Below are positions 1 through 8,917 of a stretch of 37,888 nt of DNA, piece after piece (positions within the stretch are counted from its first letter, which is position 1; each line of letters begins with the position of its first letter). Both the position numbers and the translations under genes were made by a program. Source of the DNA: Alphaproteobacteria bacterium 43-37 (GTDB taxonomy: Bacteria > Pseudomonadota > Alphaproteobacteria > 43-37); NCBI GenBank assembly GCA_001897475.1, contig MKSY01000031.1, positions 1-37,888 of the forward strand. The letters are read 5' to 3'. The notes below the pieces were generated by a model that saw nothing but the letters and a program-made list of their open reading frames with translations, did not search any database and was not told the DNA's origin.

Positions 1-824
1 AATGGCCTAAGTTTTGTTGCTTCGGAAAAAAGATAAAAGTGGTTGAAAACAAATATAGGATTTCGCCCGGAAGTATCCCTATCTCCGCGCATCTCACCGC
101 ATATCATCATTTTATTATCTTTTAAATTATAATCGTTTTCTCGCGTGAAAGTTTTTGCAGGATGGAGGTTTAAATCAGTATCGCGGTCTGAGAACGCAAC
201 TAACCGATGGTTATTTTGGCGCATTTGGCCAAGGGAGAGTTCGTGAGAGTTTGGGTCGATAGTGTTCGGCAAAAGGAATCGGTTTAACCCAGATTCTTCC
301 AGGAGGTTATAAATGGCTTTTGCGCTATTAGGTTGTTCATCGGTGTAACTTTCAATGTGAAGGGTAATGATATCCTGCGGGTTAGCTTCCAAGAGCGATC
401 GAATATCCTTAAATAATGTAAGTGCAGGGGTAGGTAAAAATACAGAGGTGATTCCACGGCAATCGGGGCAAGCTCTTAAGGTAAGTTTTTTACACTTATC
501 ATGGCAAAGAGCTAGGTAAGGAGGGCTTTTATCATCGGGAGTATACCAGTGTAAATCAATCATGAATGATCTTGCGCCAATAGCAAATTGGTTGGGGATA
601 TTCAAGCTTTGCTGAACATACTTCCATCCATCTTGAAGATTGGCAAAGGCATTATGACTGGTGAGCCACACGGCTTCTGAGTAACGTGTTTTGTTCGTAT
701 AGCTACGGATAATTCCTTGAGCGATCGGATCCATGCAACCAGGCGCGGTCGGCTCAACGGAATGGGCAGTTTGCCAGCAGTCTGCTAGTAAAAAAGTTAA
801 AACAAGAATGGCTCGGAACAACAA
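1..824 (-). CDS. Secreted PI-PLC X-domain-like protein, C-terminus cut by window edge
   Basis: An open frame runs from a TTG at 824 to the window start with no stop; about 274 codons are visible. No in-frame ATG lies upstream, and there is a TAA at 836-834. AAGG at 835-832 sits about 7 nt before the TTG, so a TTG start is likely. Residues 1-16 form a hydrophobic segment ending in a Cys (TFLLADCW), suggesting a signal peptide, possibly of lipoprotein type. The core has LTSHNAFAN (His57), then an ARSFMIDLH block (89-92), then LALCHDKC (His108). This spacing fits the PI-PLC X-box fold, where two histidines catalyse cleavage of the phosphodiester; the phosphoinositide substrate is inferred from family only. 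It lies 52 bp downstream of another secreted protein in the same direction. A 91-bp relic of this gene lies at 3024-3114. The family is fairly sure; substrate and role in host contact are inference. Confidence 0.75.
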   Translation of the reverse strand, partial: MLFRAILVLTFLLADCWQTAHSVEPTAPGCMDPIAQGIIRSYTNKTRYSEAVWLTSHNAFANLQDGWKYVQQSLNIPNQFAIGARSFMIDLHWYTPDDKSPPYLALCHDKCKKLTLRACPDCRGITSVFLPTPALTLFKDIRSLLEANPQDIITLHIESYTDEQPNSAKAIYNLLEESGLNRFLLPNTIDPNSHELSLGQMRQNNHRLVAFSDRDTDLNLHPAKTFTRENDYNLKDNKMMICGEMRGDRDTSGRNPIFVFNHFYLFSEATKLRP

Positions 825-876
825 CTTCGCACCTTAGAAATTTAGGGGGAAAAATTAAAAACTTATAAAATCGCCT

Positions 877-1425
877 TCACCAAGGCCAGGTTTTTGGATC
901 TTCAGATGTGGGCGCGGGCTTGCCATTGTATAGGGGGTACTCACAGCCAGAGATAACGGTCGCGCGCATTGTCTCTTTTTTATGGGCAACTCTAATATCA
1001 AAAAACAAAACAATTAACTCTTTACCTAAGGGAGTTGCCTCTTCAAATGCTTTTGTTCCCAAATGGCCATTCCACCCCGGGCAAAAATGGTGGTAGAGCT
1101 TTGCTAAGTAGAGTCTTCCCACGATATCGCATGAGCTGCCGCTTTTTGAAATGTCGGAGACAGTCATGTAAAACTTTTCATACTTTTCAATGGAAAGATC
1201 GCTTTCCGTTAAATTGGCGATGTAGGAATAAGGTGGCTCATCTTCTGGTTTAACGCCCCAAACGAGGCTTGCCGTATAATCATCTTGCTCGCATGGCGTC
1301 ACTCGGCGTTCATCATAAACGGGTTCCCAAAAAGCTTGTGCAGTTGTGCTGTTATTGGCAGAAGCGCTAAAGCTTGTTCCCAATCCAATGAGTGCTGCGA
1401 TTACTAAAATGCATTTCTTAACCAC
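877..1425 (-). CDS. Small secreted protein of unknown function
   Basis: This encodes 182 residues from a GTG start preceded by AAAGGAG with 7 nt spacing, a strong ribosome site that decides the start. The N-terminus (KK followed by a hydrophobic stretch and SFSASANNS) is a clear Sec signal peptide with likely cleavage after ASA. The mature part has four cysteines (CEQDDY, SSCDIV, FCPGW, SGCEYP), which could form two disulfides in the periplasm or outside the cell. I recognise no family. It is followed by the PI-PLC-like gene on the same strand and is divergent from a LysR regulator, so LysR control is plausible. A perfect inverted repeat lies 20-34 bp upstream of the start. It is real by its start signals and signal peptide; the function is unknown. 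Confidence 0.75.
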   Translation of the reverse strand: MVKKCILVIAALIGLGTSFSASANNSTTAQAFWEPVYDERRVTPCEQDDYTASLVWGVKPEDEPPYSYIANLTESDLSIEKYEKFYMTVSDISKSGSSCDIVGRLYLAKLYHHFCPGWNGHLGTKAFEEATPLGKELIVLFFDIRVAHKKETMRATVISGCEYPLYNGKPAPTSEDPKTWPW

Positions 1426-1444
1426 GTCTATTCTCCTTTGACTC

Positions 1445-1459
1445 TAAGAATTATTCTTA
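1445..1459. promoter_or_regulatory. Perfect 7-bp inverted repeat upstream of the secreted-protein gene, possible operator
   Basis: TAAGAAT-T-ATTCTTA is a perfect inverted repeat with a 1-nt centre. It lies 20-34 bp before the GTG start at 1425, in the 308-bp region shared with the divergent LysR gene. LysR-type proteins usually bind interrupted dyads in such divergent regions, so this is a candidate operator. It could also be a chance AT-rich dyad. Confidence 0.35.
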
Positions 1460-1733
1460 ACTTTTAGCGAAAGTTTACGAAATTGAAAAGGATAAAGTGT
1501 CTTTGAAAGGAGCAAATCGGTTCTAATATTTGATAATTAAAGAAAATTTCTCCGTCCAAATAAGCGTTCGATATCACTCTAGGAGAGTGCTGTTTTCAAG
1601 AAAAATGTCGTCTTAAGCTTTTGTTTGCAAAAATGCTGCATAATAAGTATGCTGGGCTGTTTCTCATCAGTGAAGGCAAATTTTTTGATCTGACCTGATG
1701 TTGGTATATAGGCAGGAAAAACAGGAGCGACAG

Positions 1734-2687
1734 GTGGCTTACATCAACCACGAACACCTCAAGACATTAGTATGTGTAGCGGACAACCAAAACATCAGCA
1801 AGGCTGCGGAGAAATTAAACCTGAGCCAGCCAACAGTCTCTAAGCATATCCAGACGCTAGAGGCTGTTGTTGGCGCTAAGCTTATTGCCACCAGCCCAAG
1901 GGGGGCCACGCTAACGGAAGAGGGCGAGAAATTCATCGAGTTTGCCAGAAGCGCCTTGCAAATGTACGATTCCGTCAAAAGAGAAATTAAGGATAGCAAG
2001 AACTCTCTGGAAGGGGAGCTCACCGTTATTTCGTCACGATTTGGGATTCATACGTTGGTGAAATATTTTGAACTTTTTAGGGAACGCTACCCAGATATTC
2101 AGCTGCATATTAATTATGATGATTATCCGAAGTTAATTCGTGGTGCTGATATACCTGGGACATATGTCGGCTTAACGGATAAAGCGCCTCTTAAAACAAC
2201 TCCCTTGGTTTGGAAACAATTTGTGAGTTTTTCATTTTATCCATATGTACATGCCGATTACGTAGAAAAATATGGTATGCCAAAAAACAAATCAGATTTG
2301 GATGGCCATAAAATTATTGGTTATAAATGGACTGAACCGTACGATTTCCTTGAATATGAACAAAGTAATACCCTTCTATTTTTAAATAGAGATGGTGATA
2401 ACCTAAGAAAACCAATTGTGACAGTGGATGACATTGAGACATGTAGGCTATTGGTTGAAAGAGGTATTGGAATAGGAATGCTCCCGCCATTTTTAACCCA
2501 AGGGAGGAATTTTATTCCGGTATTTTTAAATGAGTACGACCCATGTTTGGGGCTTTCATTTGAAATGAATTACGTTTACAAAACCAATCTAAAAACAAAC
2601 GCTAGAGTCCTGGCTTTTGTAGAGTTTATAAAAGAAGTAAGTAGCAAAGAGGCAAGAATAACATTAAACACATGGAAAAATAAGTAA
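1734..2687 (+). CDS. LysR family transcriptional regulator
   Basis: This encodes about 317 residues from the GTG at 1734. I prefer this over an upstream in-frame ATG at 1698 because AGGAG (1723-1727) sits 6 nt before it and the product then begins just ahead of the winged helix-turn-helix, as in the family. The HTH is clear: HLKTLVCVADNQNISKAAEK followed by LNLSQPTVSKHIQTLE. The rest matches a LysR effector-binding domain, ending in DDIETCRLLVERGIGIGMLP. LysR regulators activate or repress genes, often a divergent neighbour, in response to a small ligand. Here the divergent neighbours are the secreted protein and the PI-PLC-like gene. The ligand cannot be told from the sequence. No terminator hairpin of note follows. 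Confidence 0.9.
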   Translation: MAYINHEHLKTLVCVADNQNISKAAEKLNLSQPTVSKHIQTLEAVVGAKLIATSPRGATLTEEGEKFIEFARSALQMYDSVKREIKDSKNSLEGELTVISSRFGIHTLVKYFELFRERYPDIQLHINYDDYPKLIRGADIPGTYVGLTDKAPLKTTPLVWKQFVSFSFYPYVHADYVEKYGMPKNKSDLDGHKIIGYKWTEPYDFLEYEQSNTLLFLNRDGDNLRKPIVTVDDIETCRLLVERGIGIGMLPPFLTQGRNFIPVFLNEYDPCLGLSFEMNYVYKTNLKTNARVLAFVEFIKEVSSKEARITLNTWKNK

Positions 2688-3280
2688 GCCTACACAATGC
2701 AGCAAACATATCTTCCGCATTTCAAATGTTACTGCCATTTACGTAAGTAAAAGGGATAAATTTAACAGGGTATAACTAACATATGCACTCTCATGCTAAA
2801 ATAGTAATCAATTAACAGACTTCATTAAAACTAGTTTTATCCTGGCACTAACATTCAGCGTCTCCAAACATTCGGCCGACCAGGAATCTTTGACAGTTCA
2901 CAATTCCTTTATACATTAATTATTGGGATTGTAACCCCAAATCAATAGTGCTGACAATGAAGTTTAACCGTTATAGTAGCCTTGTTAACAGCACAGTTTG
3001 ATTATCCCCAAGTTGTTTAAGTGATGGCAAAGAGCTAGGTAAGGAGGGCTTTTATCATCGGGGGTATATCAGTGTAAATCAATCATGAATGATCTTGCGC
3101 CAATAGCAAATTGGATTCTAGTGAAATTCTATCTAGTTAGAAAGGGAAAAGTGTCTTTGAATGCGGCAATTATGCTTTAGCTATTGAAATATTTAGTAAA
3201 CTACTTGTGCCCAAGCACAAAGTCCCCTGTTAAGAAGGAGGACGCGCTATAGTCTCCCAAAAATTATTGACTATTGCACA
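2688..3280. other. Gene-poor stretch with decayed sequence
   Basis: About 590 bp without a supported gene. It contains the 91-bp PI-PLC relic (3024-3114). Next to it, around 3135-3170, is a weaker match to the leader of the secreted-protein gene (shared GTGTCTTTGAA and flanking bases around 1495-1507). A strong ribosome-site-like AAGGAGG at about 3235-3241 has no frame after it. The stretch looks like the remains of a second copy of the 1-1500 locus. Confidence 0.55.
3024..3114 (-). pseudogene. Relic fragment of a PI-PLC-like gene
   Basis: These 91 bp match 501-591, inside the PI-PLC-like gene, with only two mismatches and no gaps; the match stops sharply on both sides. On the minus strand it encodes about 30 residues including ARSFMIDLH and the catalytic-His block LALCH. 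There is no start, and no open frame extends it. The near identity implies a recent duplication or gene conversion followed by deletion. Confidence 0.85.
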
Positions 3281-4054
3281 CTAAGATACACAAAAAGGCT
3301 TAGAAACCCATTCTTTCAATACCTGAAGAAAGGCCAGTTGATCCTCCGCGAAAGGATAATGTTTGGTCTGCGGAAGTATAACATGTTGCCCAGGGTATTC
3401 ATGGGTCAAATGGGCATACTGATCATGCTCCCCAATGATAAGCAATATGTTGTCTGGGAAAATATCCTTACACAAAAAATCGTATCCCTCAGATGAGCTC
3501 GCTACACTTACAAATGATTGAGGGGCAAAATAACCACAAGATATAGCTGGTGGATTTTGAGAATTATAACAATAATAAGGACTCAAAGCCTCCATCACCT
3601 CCGCATGGTTACCTGGCAGATAGGTACTCTTAACCAATTGCTTAATCAATTTACTGGGGATAGTATCAGCAAACTCATTGGAAGCAACTCGTAGCTTTTC
3701 TTGAGAAATTGGCGCCGGACAAATGAGCACCAACGGCATTTTTTTTGTAAATACCCCTGCATTATAGGCATACATAGCCGTCACAGCTCCCCAGGAATGT
3801 GCAATAACACCCAAAGATTGCCCGATATGGCTTTCCACAAGTTTGCGCAAATGCATCAAAGTATCATCCAAAACCCATGGCTTAAAGTTTGGGTCTTCGC
3901 AAGTTTCAACACCATAGATATCTGAGTAGATCAGCTGAGTGACATCTTCCAACGGATCCAACCATGGCCGAAACATATGATGGCTTAAGCCAGGCCCTCC
4001 TTGAAGAACAATCCATCGCTGCACCTTGACACAGTCATCACCAATCATTGTCAC
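3281..4054 (-). CDS. Alpha/beta hydrolase, proline iminopeptidase-like (S33-type)
   Basis: This encodes 257 residues. RWIVLQGGPGLSHH (13-26) is the oxyanion-hole motif of prolyl aminopeptidases (usual HGGPG, here QGGPG). VIAHSWGA gives the nucleophile Ser87; IIGEHDQY gives Asp211; QTKHYPF gives His232, so a complete triad is visible. Family members release N-terminal proline from peptides, though many relatives hydrolyse other esters or amides. It is shorter than typical enzymes (about 310 residues), with a reduced cap. Its start overlaps the end of putA by 17 bp (or 11 bp if the second Met is used), so translation is probably coupled. A proline-releasing enzyme beside a proline-degrading one makes sense, but the substrate is inferred. 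Confidence 0.8.
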   Translation of the reverse strand: MTMIGDDCVKVQRWIVLQGGPGLSHHMFRPWLDPLEDVTQLIYSDIYGVETCEDPNFKPWVLDDTLMHLRKLVESHIGQSLGVIAHSWGAVTAMYAYNAGVFTKKMPLVLICPAPISQEKLRVASNEFADTIPSKLIKQLVKSTYLPGNHAEVMEALSPYYCYNSQNPPAISCGYFAPQSFVSVASSSEGYDFLCKDIFPDNILLIIGEHDQYAHLTHEYPGQHVILPQTKHYPFAEDQLAFLQVLKEWVSKPFCVS

Positions 4055-7000
4055 CAGTCACCAAATCAATGTTACCGCCCATAGCAGCCGTATTCACCGT
4101 AAGCACCCGTTCAGTTGCGAAGCGAATAAGGTAATAGATGCCACCTGCTTTAGGCCCTGTACCTGACAACCCTTCACCCCCAAATGGCTGAACACCTACC
4201 ACAGCACCAATCATGTTGCGATTAACATAGATGTTCCCAACACGAGCACGACTTGTTATAAAATCAATGGTTGCATCAATCCGGCTTTGGATACCCAAAG
4301 TGAGGCCAAACCCTTTGGAATTAATAGAATCCACAACTTTGTCCAAGTTCCTCGCTTCAAATCGCACAATATGTAGGATTGGCCCAAAGACCTCTTTATC
4401 TACCATCTTTGCCCGATCAACTTCATAAGCTTGAGGTTGGATGTAATTGCCTTCTGGTAAATCACTCGGAAATGGCGTTTTCCCAACCAAGGTTGCTTGC
4501 TGGCTTAAAGAATCTGCATAAGCTTCCAGCTCAGACACGGCAGCAGCATCAATCACTGGCCCCACATCTGTTTTAAGCAAATTTGGATTACCAATATTGA
4601 GAGCCGCCATTGCCCCTTTCAACATTCGACAAAAAGCATCCGCAATATCTTCTTGGACATAAATTAACCGCAAACATGAGCACCGTTGCCCTGCGCTGCG
4701 AAATGCAGAGGTAATCACATCATCTACCGTTTGTTCCAGCAACGCTGATGAATCAATAATCATGGCATTGATTCCACCTGTTTCAGCAATCAGCGGAACT
4801 ATGTGCCCCTCACGCTGGGACAATGTGTTTTGAATCAATCTTGCCGTTTCATTGGAGCCTGTGAACACCACGCCAGCCAAAGAGGGATGCTCTAGCAAAG
4901 GCTTACCTACAACAGACCCCTTGCCCAAAACCAGCTGCAAAGCATCCGTTGGGACACCTGCATCATGCAATAACCGTACGACTTCGAATGCTACAATCGG
5001 TGTTTGAGCAGCTGATTTAGCCACGACAGTATTGCCAGCCATTAATGCTGCCGTCACTTGACCTAAGAAAATAGCCAGAGGAAAGTTCCAAGGACTGATA
5101 GCTAAAAACACACCGCGACCAACGAGATAATGTGTATTTCTCTCACCCGTTGGCCCTTTTAAAGCAAATGGCTCTCCAAACAACTGACTGCCATGAGCCG
5201 CATAGTAGCGGCAAAAATCGATAGCTTCTCGAACTTCCGCAATGGCATCTTCTATGGTTTTTCCGCCTTCATGTATTAATATACTTAGGAACTTAGCCAT
5301 GCTCTTTTCAAGCATATCTGCAGCCTTTTCAAGGATGCCAGCACGCTTTTGCACGCAAGTGTTGGTCCATTTTAAAAACCCTTCACGAGCAACCCGCATT
5401 GCCTGCTCTGCTACATGTTGAGGAGCATCAATAACCGAACCCAAGCGAAGGTCTTTACGAATCGGAGAGACTAAAGATCTCTCCTCCCCCTGCGCCGCCT
5501 TTTGACCATGGATAAGTGAAGTAATGGCTTTCGCACGCGGCATGTAAGAGGCAATATCTTCAGTAAGCTTTGCAACAACTTTACGATTGCTTAAATCAAT
5601 CCCTTTGGAATTTTGTCGTTCAGCACCAAAAAGATCGACAGGTTTGGCAATTCTTTTTTGAGATTCTTGGGTTCTGAGGAGTATTTCTTGCGCCTTGCGA
5701 ACAGGATCTTTGGTTAAAGCATCCAACGGAATATCCTCATCAAAAGCCATCGATAAGAAAGACGTGTTAGAACCATTCTCCAAAATTCGACGAACAAGAT
5801 ATGGCAGAAGCTCCTTATGTAGCCCAACTGGGGCATAGATCCGGCACGGCGCTTGTATAAGCTTGCTCCGCGCTGCTTCAATATAAAGCTCATCACCCAT
5901 CCCAAAAAGTTTTTGAAATTCAAAATCTTGACGCCCCTCTGCCATTGTTAACAACGCAGCCATAGTAACGGCGCTATGAGTTGCAAACTGAGGGTAAACC
6001 CACTCACTCTGCTGCAACATCTTTTGAGCACACGTAAGGTAATGCAGGTCCACAAAAGGCTTCTTGGTAAAAACAGGATAATCCTCATGACCTTCGGTTT
6101 GTGATCGCTTGATTTCCACATCCCAATAGGCTCCTTTAACCAAGCGGACAGGGACTCTACGATGATTCCTTTGAGCCAGATCCACAATCCAATCGATCAC
6201 AGCCATGGCTCGCTTTTGATAGGCTTGCACAGCTATACCCAACCCATTCCAATTGGCTAGTTCAGGATCTTGCATCAAGGCTTCCAGAATATCGAGAGTG
6301 ACATCCAAAGTTTTAGCCTCTTCAGCATCCAATGTTATCATTAGGCCCGCATTAGCCGCAACTTGGCAAATTTCTTTCATTTTTGGCATGATAAAGGCGA
6401 TGCATTGATCTTTATGAGCCTCACCATAAAAAGGCACCAGGGCTGAAAGCTTGATGGAAAGGCCAGGTGAATGAACCGGATCTTTAACTACTTCTTGATG
6501 ACGCGCAATGGCTTGAATAGCATTCAGATACCCTTCCGCATAGCGCTCTGCGTCCTCATAAGTACGGGCACTTTCTCCTAATATATCATACGAAAATAGG
6601 TAATTATGCTGGTTCCACCCTTCATCTGCCTCCAAAGCTTTCGTGATATCTTCGGCAAAAATGAATTGGTTACCTAGGATGCGTATTGCCTGAGAAAGCG
6701 CCGCCCGCACGGGCCCCTCACCAAGGCGAACAATAGCCTTGCCTAAAATGTTCCAGAACCCAACACTGATCTCTTCAATATCATTGTTTTGAACGCGCAA
6801 TTTAGGATCAAAACTCAGAAAATGCTTCATGAAACGCAAAGCTAAGGTTGACGAATTCATGATAAAACTGCCTGATTTAGCGAGGCTATCTTTAGCATTC
6901 AACTGTTCCAATTTATCTTTGATCAGAAGGTTAGCAGTTAGCGCATCTGGGATCCGCAAAAGCGCCTCTGAAAAGCACATCAAAACAATCCCCTCCTGAC

Positions 7001-7247
7001 TCGAAAGACCATAATGACTGAAGAAGTCAGTTAAAAATGATATATCTTTTTGATGAGAACGCATGGCCTGGATTAATTGAGATGACATCTCACAAGCTTC
7101 ACCAGCAAGCTTTGAAGGCCAATCGAAGCTCGATAAAATATGAGCAACATAGTTTAGCTCATCAGCATGTTGCGTTTGAAAGATCCTTGCCCGCAGCCCT
7201 AATGTACTATTATCCACCTGCTTTGCTTGAAAAAACTTAAAGACCAT
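4038..7247 (-). CDS. putA: Bifunctional proline dehydrogenase / glutamate-semialdehyde dehydrogenase PutA
   Basis: This encodes 1069 residues. It oxidises proline to P5C with FAD and then glutamate semialdehyde to glutamate with NAD+. The proline dehydrogenase barrel is at about 170-500: SPGLSIKLSAL (260-270), LMITLDAEEA, IAVQAYQKRA and RLVKGAYWDVEIKRSQTEG. The aldehyde dehydrogenase half is at about 590-1060: SPWNFPLA (718-725), TGSNETARLI (796-805), AETGG (Glu822) and AGQRCSC with catalytic Cys856, ending in PFGGEGLSGTGPKAGG. At about 1070 residues it lacks both the N-terminal ribbon-helix-helix DNA-binding domain and the extra C-terminal domain of the long E. coli type. A ribosome site AAGGTGAG precedes the ATG. 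It is divergent from the glycosyltransferase gene with 85 bp between, and overlaps the downstream hydrolase. Confidence 0.97.
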   Translation of the reverse strand: MVFKFFQAKQVDNSTLGLRARIFQTQHADELNYVAHILSSFDWPSKLAGEACEMSSQLIQAMRSHQKDISFLTDFFSHYGLSSQEGIVLMCFSEALLRIPDALTANLLIKDKLEQLNAKDSLAKSGSFIMNSSTLALRFMKHFLSFDPKLRVQNNDIEEISVGFWNILGKAIVRLGEGPVRAALSQAIRILGNQFIFAEDITKALEADEGWNQHNYLFSYDILGESARTYEDAERYAEGYLNAIQAIARHQEVVKDPVHSPGLSIKLSALVPFYGEAHKDQCIAFIMPKMKEICQVAANAGLMITLDAEEAKTLDVTLDILEALMQDPELANWNGLGIAVQAYQKRAMAVIDWIVDLAQRNHRRVPVRLVKGAYWDVEIKRSQTEGHEDYPVFTKKPFVDLHYLTCAQKMLQQSEWVYPQFATHSAVTMAALLTMAEGRQDFEFQKLFGMGDELYIEAARSKLIQAPCRIYAPVGLHKELLPYLVRRILENGSNTSFLSMAFDEDIPLDALTKDPVRKAQEILLRTQESQKRIAKPVDLFGAERQNSKGIDLSNRKVVAKLTEDIASYMPRAKAITSLIHGQKAAQGEERSLVSPIRKDLRLGSVIDAPQHVAEQAMRVAREGFLKWTNTCVQKRAGILEKAADMLEKSMAKFLSILIHEGGKTIEDAIAEVREAIDFCRYYAAHGSQLFGEPFALKGPTGERNTHYLVGRGVFLAISPWNFPLAIFLGQVTAALMAGNTVVAKSAAQTPIVAFEVVRLLHDAGVPTDALQLVLGKGSVVGKPLLEHPSLAGVVFTGSNETARLIQNTLSQREGHIVPLIAETGGINAMIIDSSALLEQTVDDVITSAFRSAGQRCSCLRLIYVQEDIADAFCRMLKGAMAALNIGNPNLLKTDVGPVIDAAAVSELEAYADSLSQQATLVGKTPFPSDLPEGNYIQPQAYEVDRAKMVDKEVFGPILHIVRFEARNLDKVVDSINSKGFGLTLGIQSRIDATIDFITSRARVGNIYVNRNMIGAVVGVQPFGGEGLSGTGPKAGGIYYLIRFATERVLTVNTAAMGGNIDLVTGDNDW

Positions 7248-7332
7248 TGACTCACCTTTTTAACAACAATACCCTGCAAGTATAGTAATTTTAAGGGCTC
7301 AAAGCCATACGAAACTTTTGTGAGAAAATAAT

Positions 7333-8466
7333 ATGATGAAGACCATTTTATTTGTTATTGCTGAAGATTGGTATGCTTACACTCACCGGTTCCATCAAAT
7401 GCAAGCCCTGCAGAACGCCGGTTTCACCGTTATACTTGCAAGCCGTTTTCATAAGCATCGCCGATATTTCCAAGATGCCGGCATTGAAACTATTGAGCTT
7501 AATAGGATTAAACGTGACAACCTGAACCCTTTGGCAGAACTCCTCACTGTTTTCGAACTTTATCGTCTGTATAGAAAAATTCGCCCAACCATCCTTCATC
7601 ATGTTGGTGTAAAACTGATTGTCAACGGAATGATTGCTGCGCTTTTGGCAGGTGCGAAAAAAAGCATAAATGTGTTTGCAGGCCTTGGATATCTTTTCGT
7701 AAAAAAAACCCCTGTGATTGTCGCTGTGCGTACAACTGTGGTTCTCTTGCTTAAGCTTTGTTTCCGCGCTGGCCAGCATTGGATTATCTGCCAAAATCAT
7801 GATGATGCAGCCATTTTAAGAAAGCATTTTCCAACCATTCCTCAAAACATCATCTTAGGAGCTGGCATTGATCTTAATCATTGGCGCCCACCTTTAAATC
7901 TGCCACACAACGCTCAGCCAAAAATTATCCTCTCTGCTCGCATGGTTGCCAACAAGGGTGTCCCAGAGGCGGTTATAGCTGTGCATGAACTGAATCAAGA
8001 AGGAGTACCTTGCGAGCTTCATTTGGTGGGAGAGCCTGATCCACAAAACCCAAGCCGGATATCTGAATTTCAACTGCAAACATGGAACGATCAAGCCCAT
8101 GTTTTTTATCATGGCAAGCAAGATGATGTTCGCCCATGGCTCCATGCGTGCGATATAGCCTGCCTCCCCTCCTACACGGAAGGCTTGCCGAAGGCGCTGT
8201 TGGAGGCAGCTGCCTGTGGCCTCCCCCTCGTTGGGTCAGACATTCCTGGTATCCGCGAAGTGATTGTAGAGAACCAAACAGGTCTATTCAGCAAAGCCAG
8301 AGATGTCGCCTCTCTCAAAGCCGCACTCAAGCAGCTGATACTTTCCCCTTCTTTGCGTCATCAAATGGGCCAAAATGCCAAACAGCTGGTTGAAGAGAAG
8401 TTTTCGAAAGATAAGATTAATCAGCAGCTGATTGAATTGCACAACAAAATGTGTGAGAGCCCCTGA
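7333..8466 (+). CDS. GT4-family glycosyltransferase
   Basis: This encodes 377 residues with a GT-B layout. The N-terminal Rossmann half begins MKTILFVIAEDWYAYTHRFH, and the acceptor half includes AGLGYLFVKKT. The C-terminal nucleotide-sugar half has KIILSARMVANKGV, CDIACLPSYTEGLPKALLEA and GLPLVGSDIPGIREV. The two glutamates of EGLPKALLEA are the EX7E motif typical of GT4 retaining enzymes. It resembles enzymes that add sugars to undecaprenyl-linked or LPS O-unit intermediates (WbuB/PglA-like), acting at the inner face of the inner membrane. Donor and acceptor cannot be told. No other polysaccharide gene is in the window, so it is a solitary transferase. It is followed directly by the palindromic-repeat block. 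Confidence 0.9.
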   Translation: MMKTILFVIAEDWYAYTHRFHQMQALQNAGFTVILASRFHKHRRYFQDAGIETIELNRIKRDNLNPLAELLTVFELYRLYRKIRPTILHHVGVKLIVNGMIAALLAGAKKSINVFAGLGYLFVKKTPVIVAVRTTVVLLLKLCFRAGQHWIICQNHDDAAILRKHFPTIPQNIILGAGIDLNHWRPPLNLPHNAQPKIILSARMVANKGVPEAVIAVHELNQEGVPCELHLVGEPDPQNPSRISEFQLQTWNDQAHVFYHGKQDDVRPWLHACDIACLPSYTEGLPKALLEAAACGLPLVGSDIPGIREVIVENQTGLFSKARDVASLKAALKQLILSPSLRHQMGQNAKQLVEEKFSKDKINQQLIELHNKMCESP

Positions 8467-8499
8467 GGCACATAGCGGCTTTTCATCCCACAGCCAAAG

Positions 8500-8885
8500 C
8501 TTCCCTTTGCCTTCCCCGCCCTCCTTTTTGTCACCCCGCACACCTCCCTTTTGTCTTTCCCGCACCCCTCTCTTAGTCATTCCCGCGCACCTCCTTTTTG
8601 TCCTCCCCCGCACCTCCTCTTTGTCTTTCCCGCACTTGATGCGGGAACCCAGGATTTATATGGCCCCCCACTTTCGTGAGGGTGACAAGCCCTCCCTATG
8701 TCTTCCCGGACGCAGATCCGGGATCCATAAATCTTCTCCCCAAAAAAGCTCTTGCCGCTAAAAAACGCCCCTGGCCCCCCACTTTCTTGAGGGTGACAAG
8801 AAAAAGAGCGAGGGTGACGGTGGAAGAGCGAAGACGACAGGAAAAAGAGCGAAGACGACAGGAAGAAGTGCGAGGATCCACAAGT
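8500..8885. repeat. Block of palindromic intergenic repeats (copy A)
   Basis: About 390 bp of repeated motifs between the glycosyltransferase and nth. It contains the hairpin CCCGGACGCAGATCCGGG (6-bp stem), a second hairpin CCCGCACTTGATGCGGG, and two GGCCCCCCACTTT...GAGGGTGAC hairpins. Flanking these are many short direct repeats: TTTGTCTTTCCCGCAC on one side and GAGCGA(A/G)G(G/A)(T/C)GAC on the other. The same modules recur at 19376-19540, 36280-36420 and 36885-36965. Several reading frames cross it and give PDADPGS-like peptides, but none looks like a gene. This is a dispersed REP-like element family of unknown mobility. Confidence 0.85.
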
Positions 8886-8917
8886 CGCCCTCTCCAAAAA
8901 ATATTAGGCTATCGAAG

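Noticed and set aside
1698-1733. Upstream ATG as the LysR start
   Set aside because: The GTG at 1734 has AGGAG at ideal spacing and gives the normal family N-terminus.
3701-3925. 74-codon plus-strand frame within the hydrolase gene
   Set aside because: It is antisense to a gene with a full catalytic triad; no ribosome site or family.
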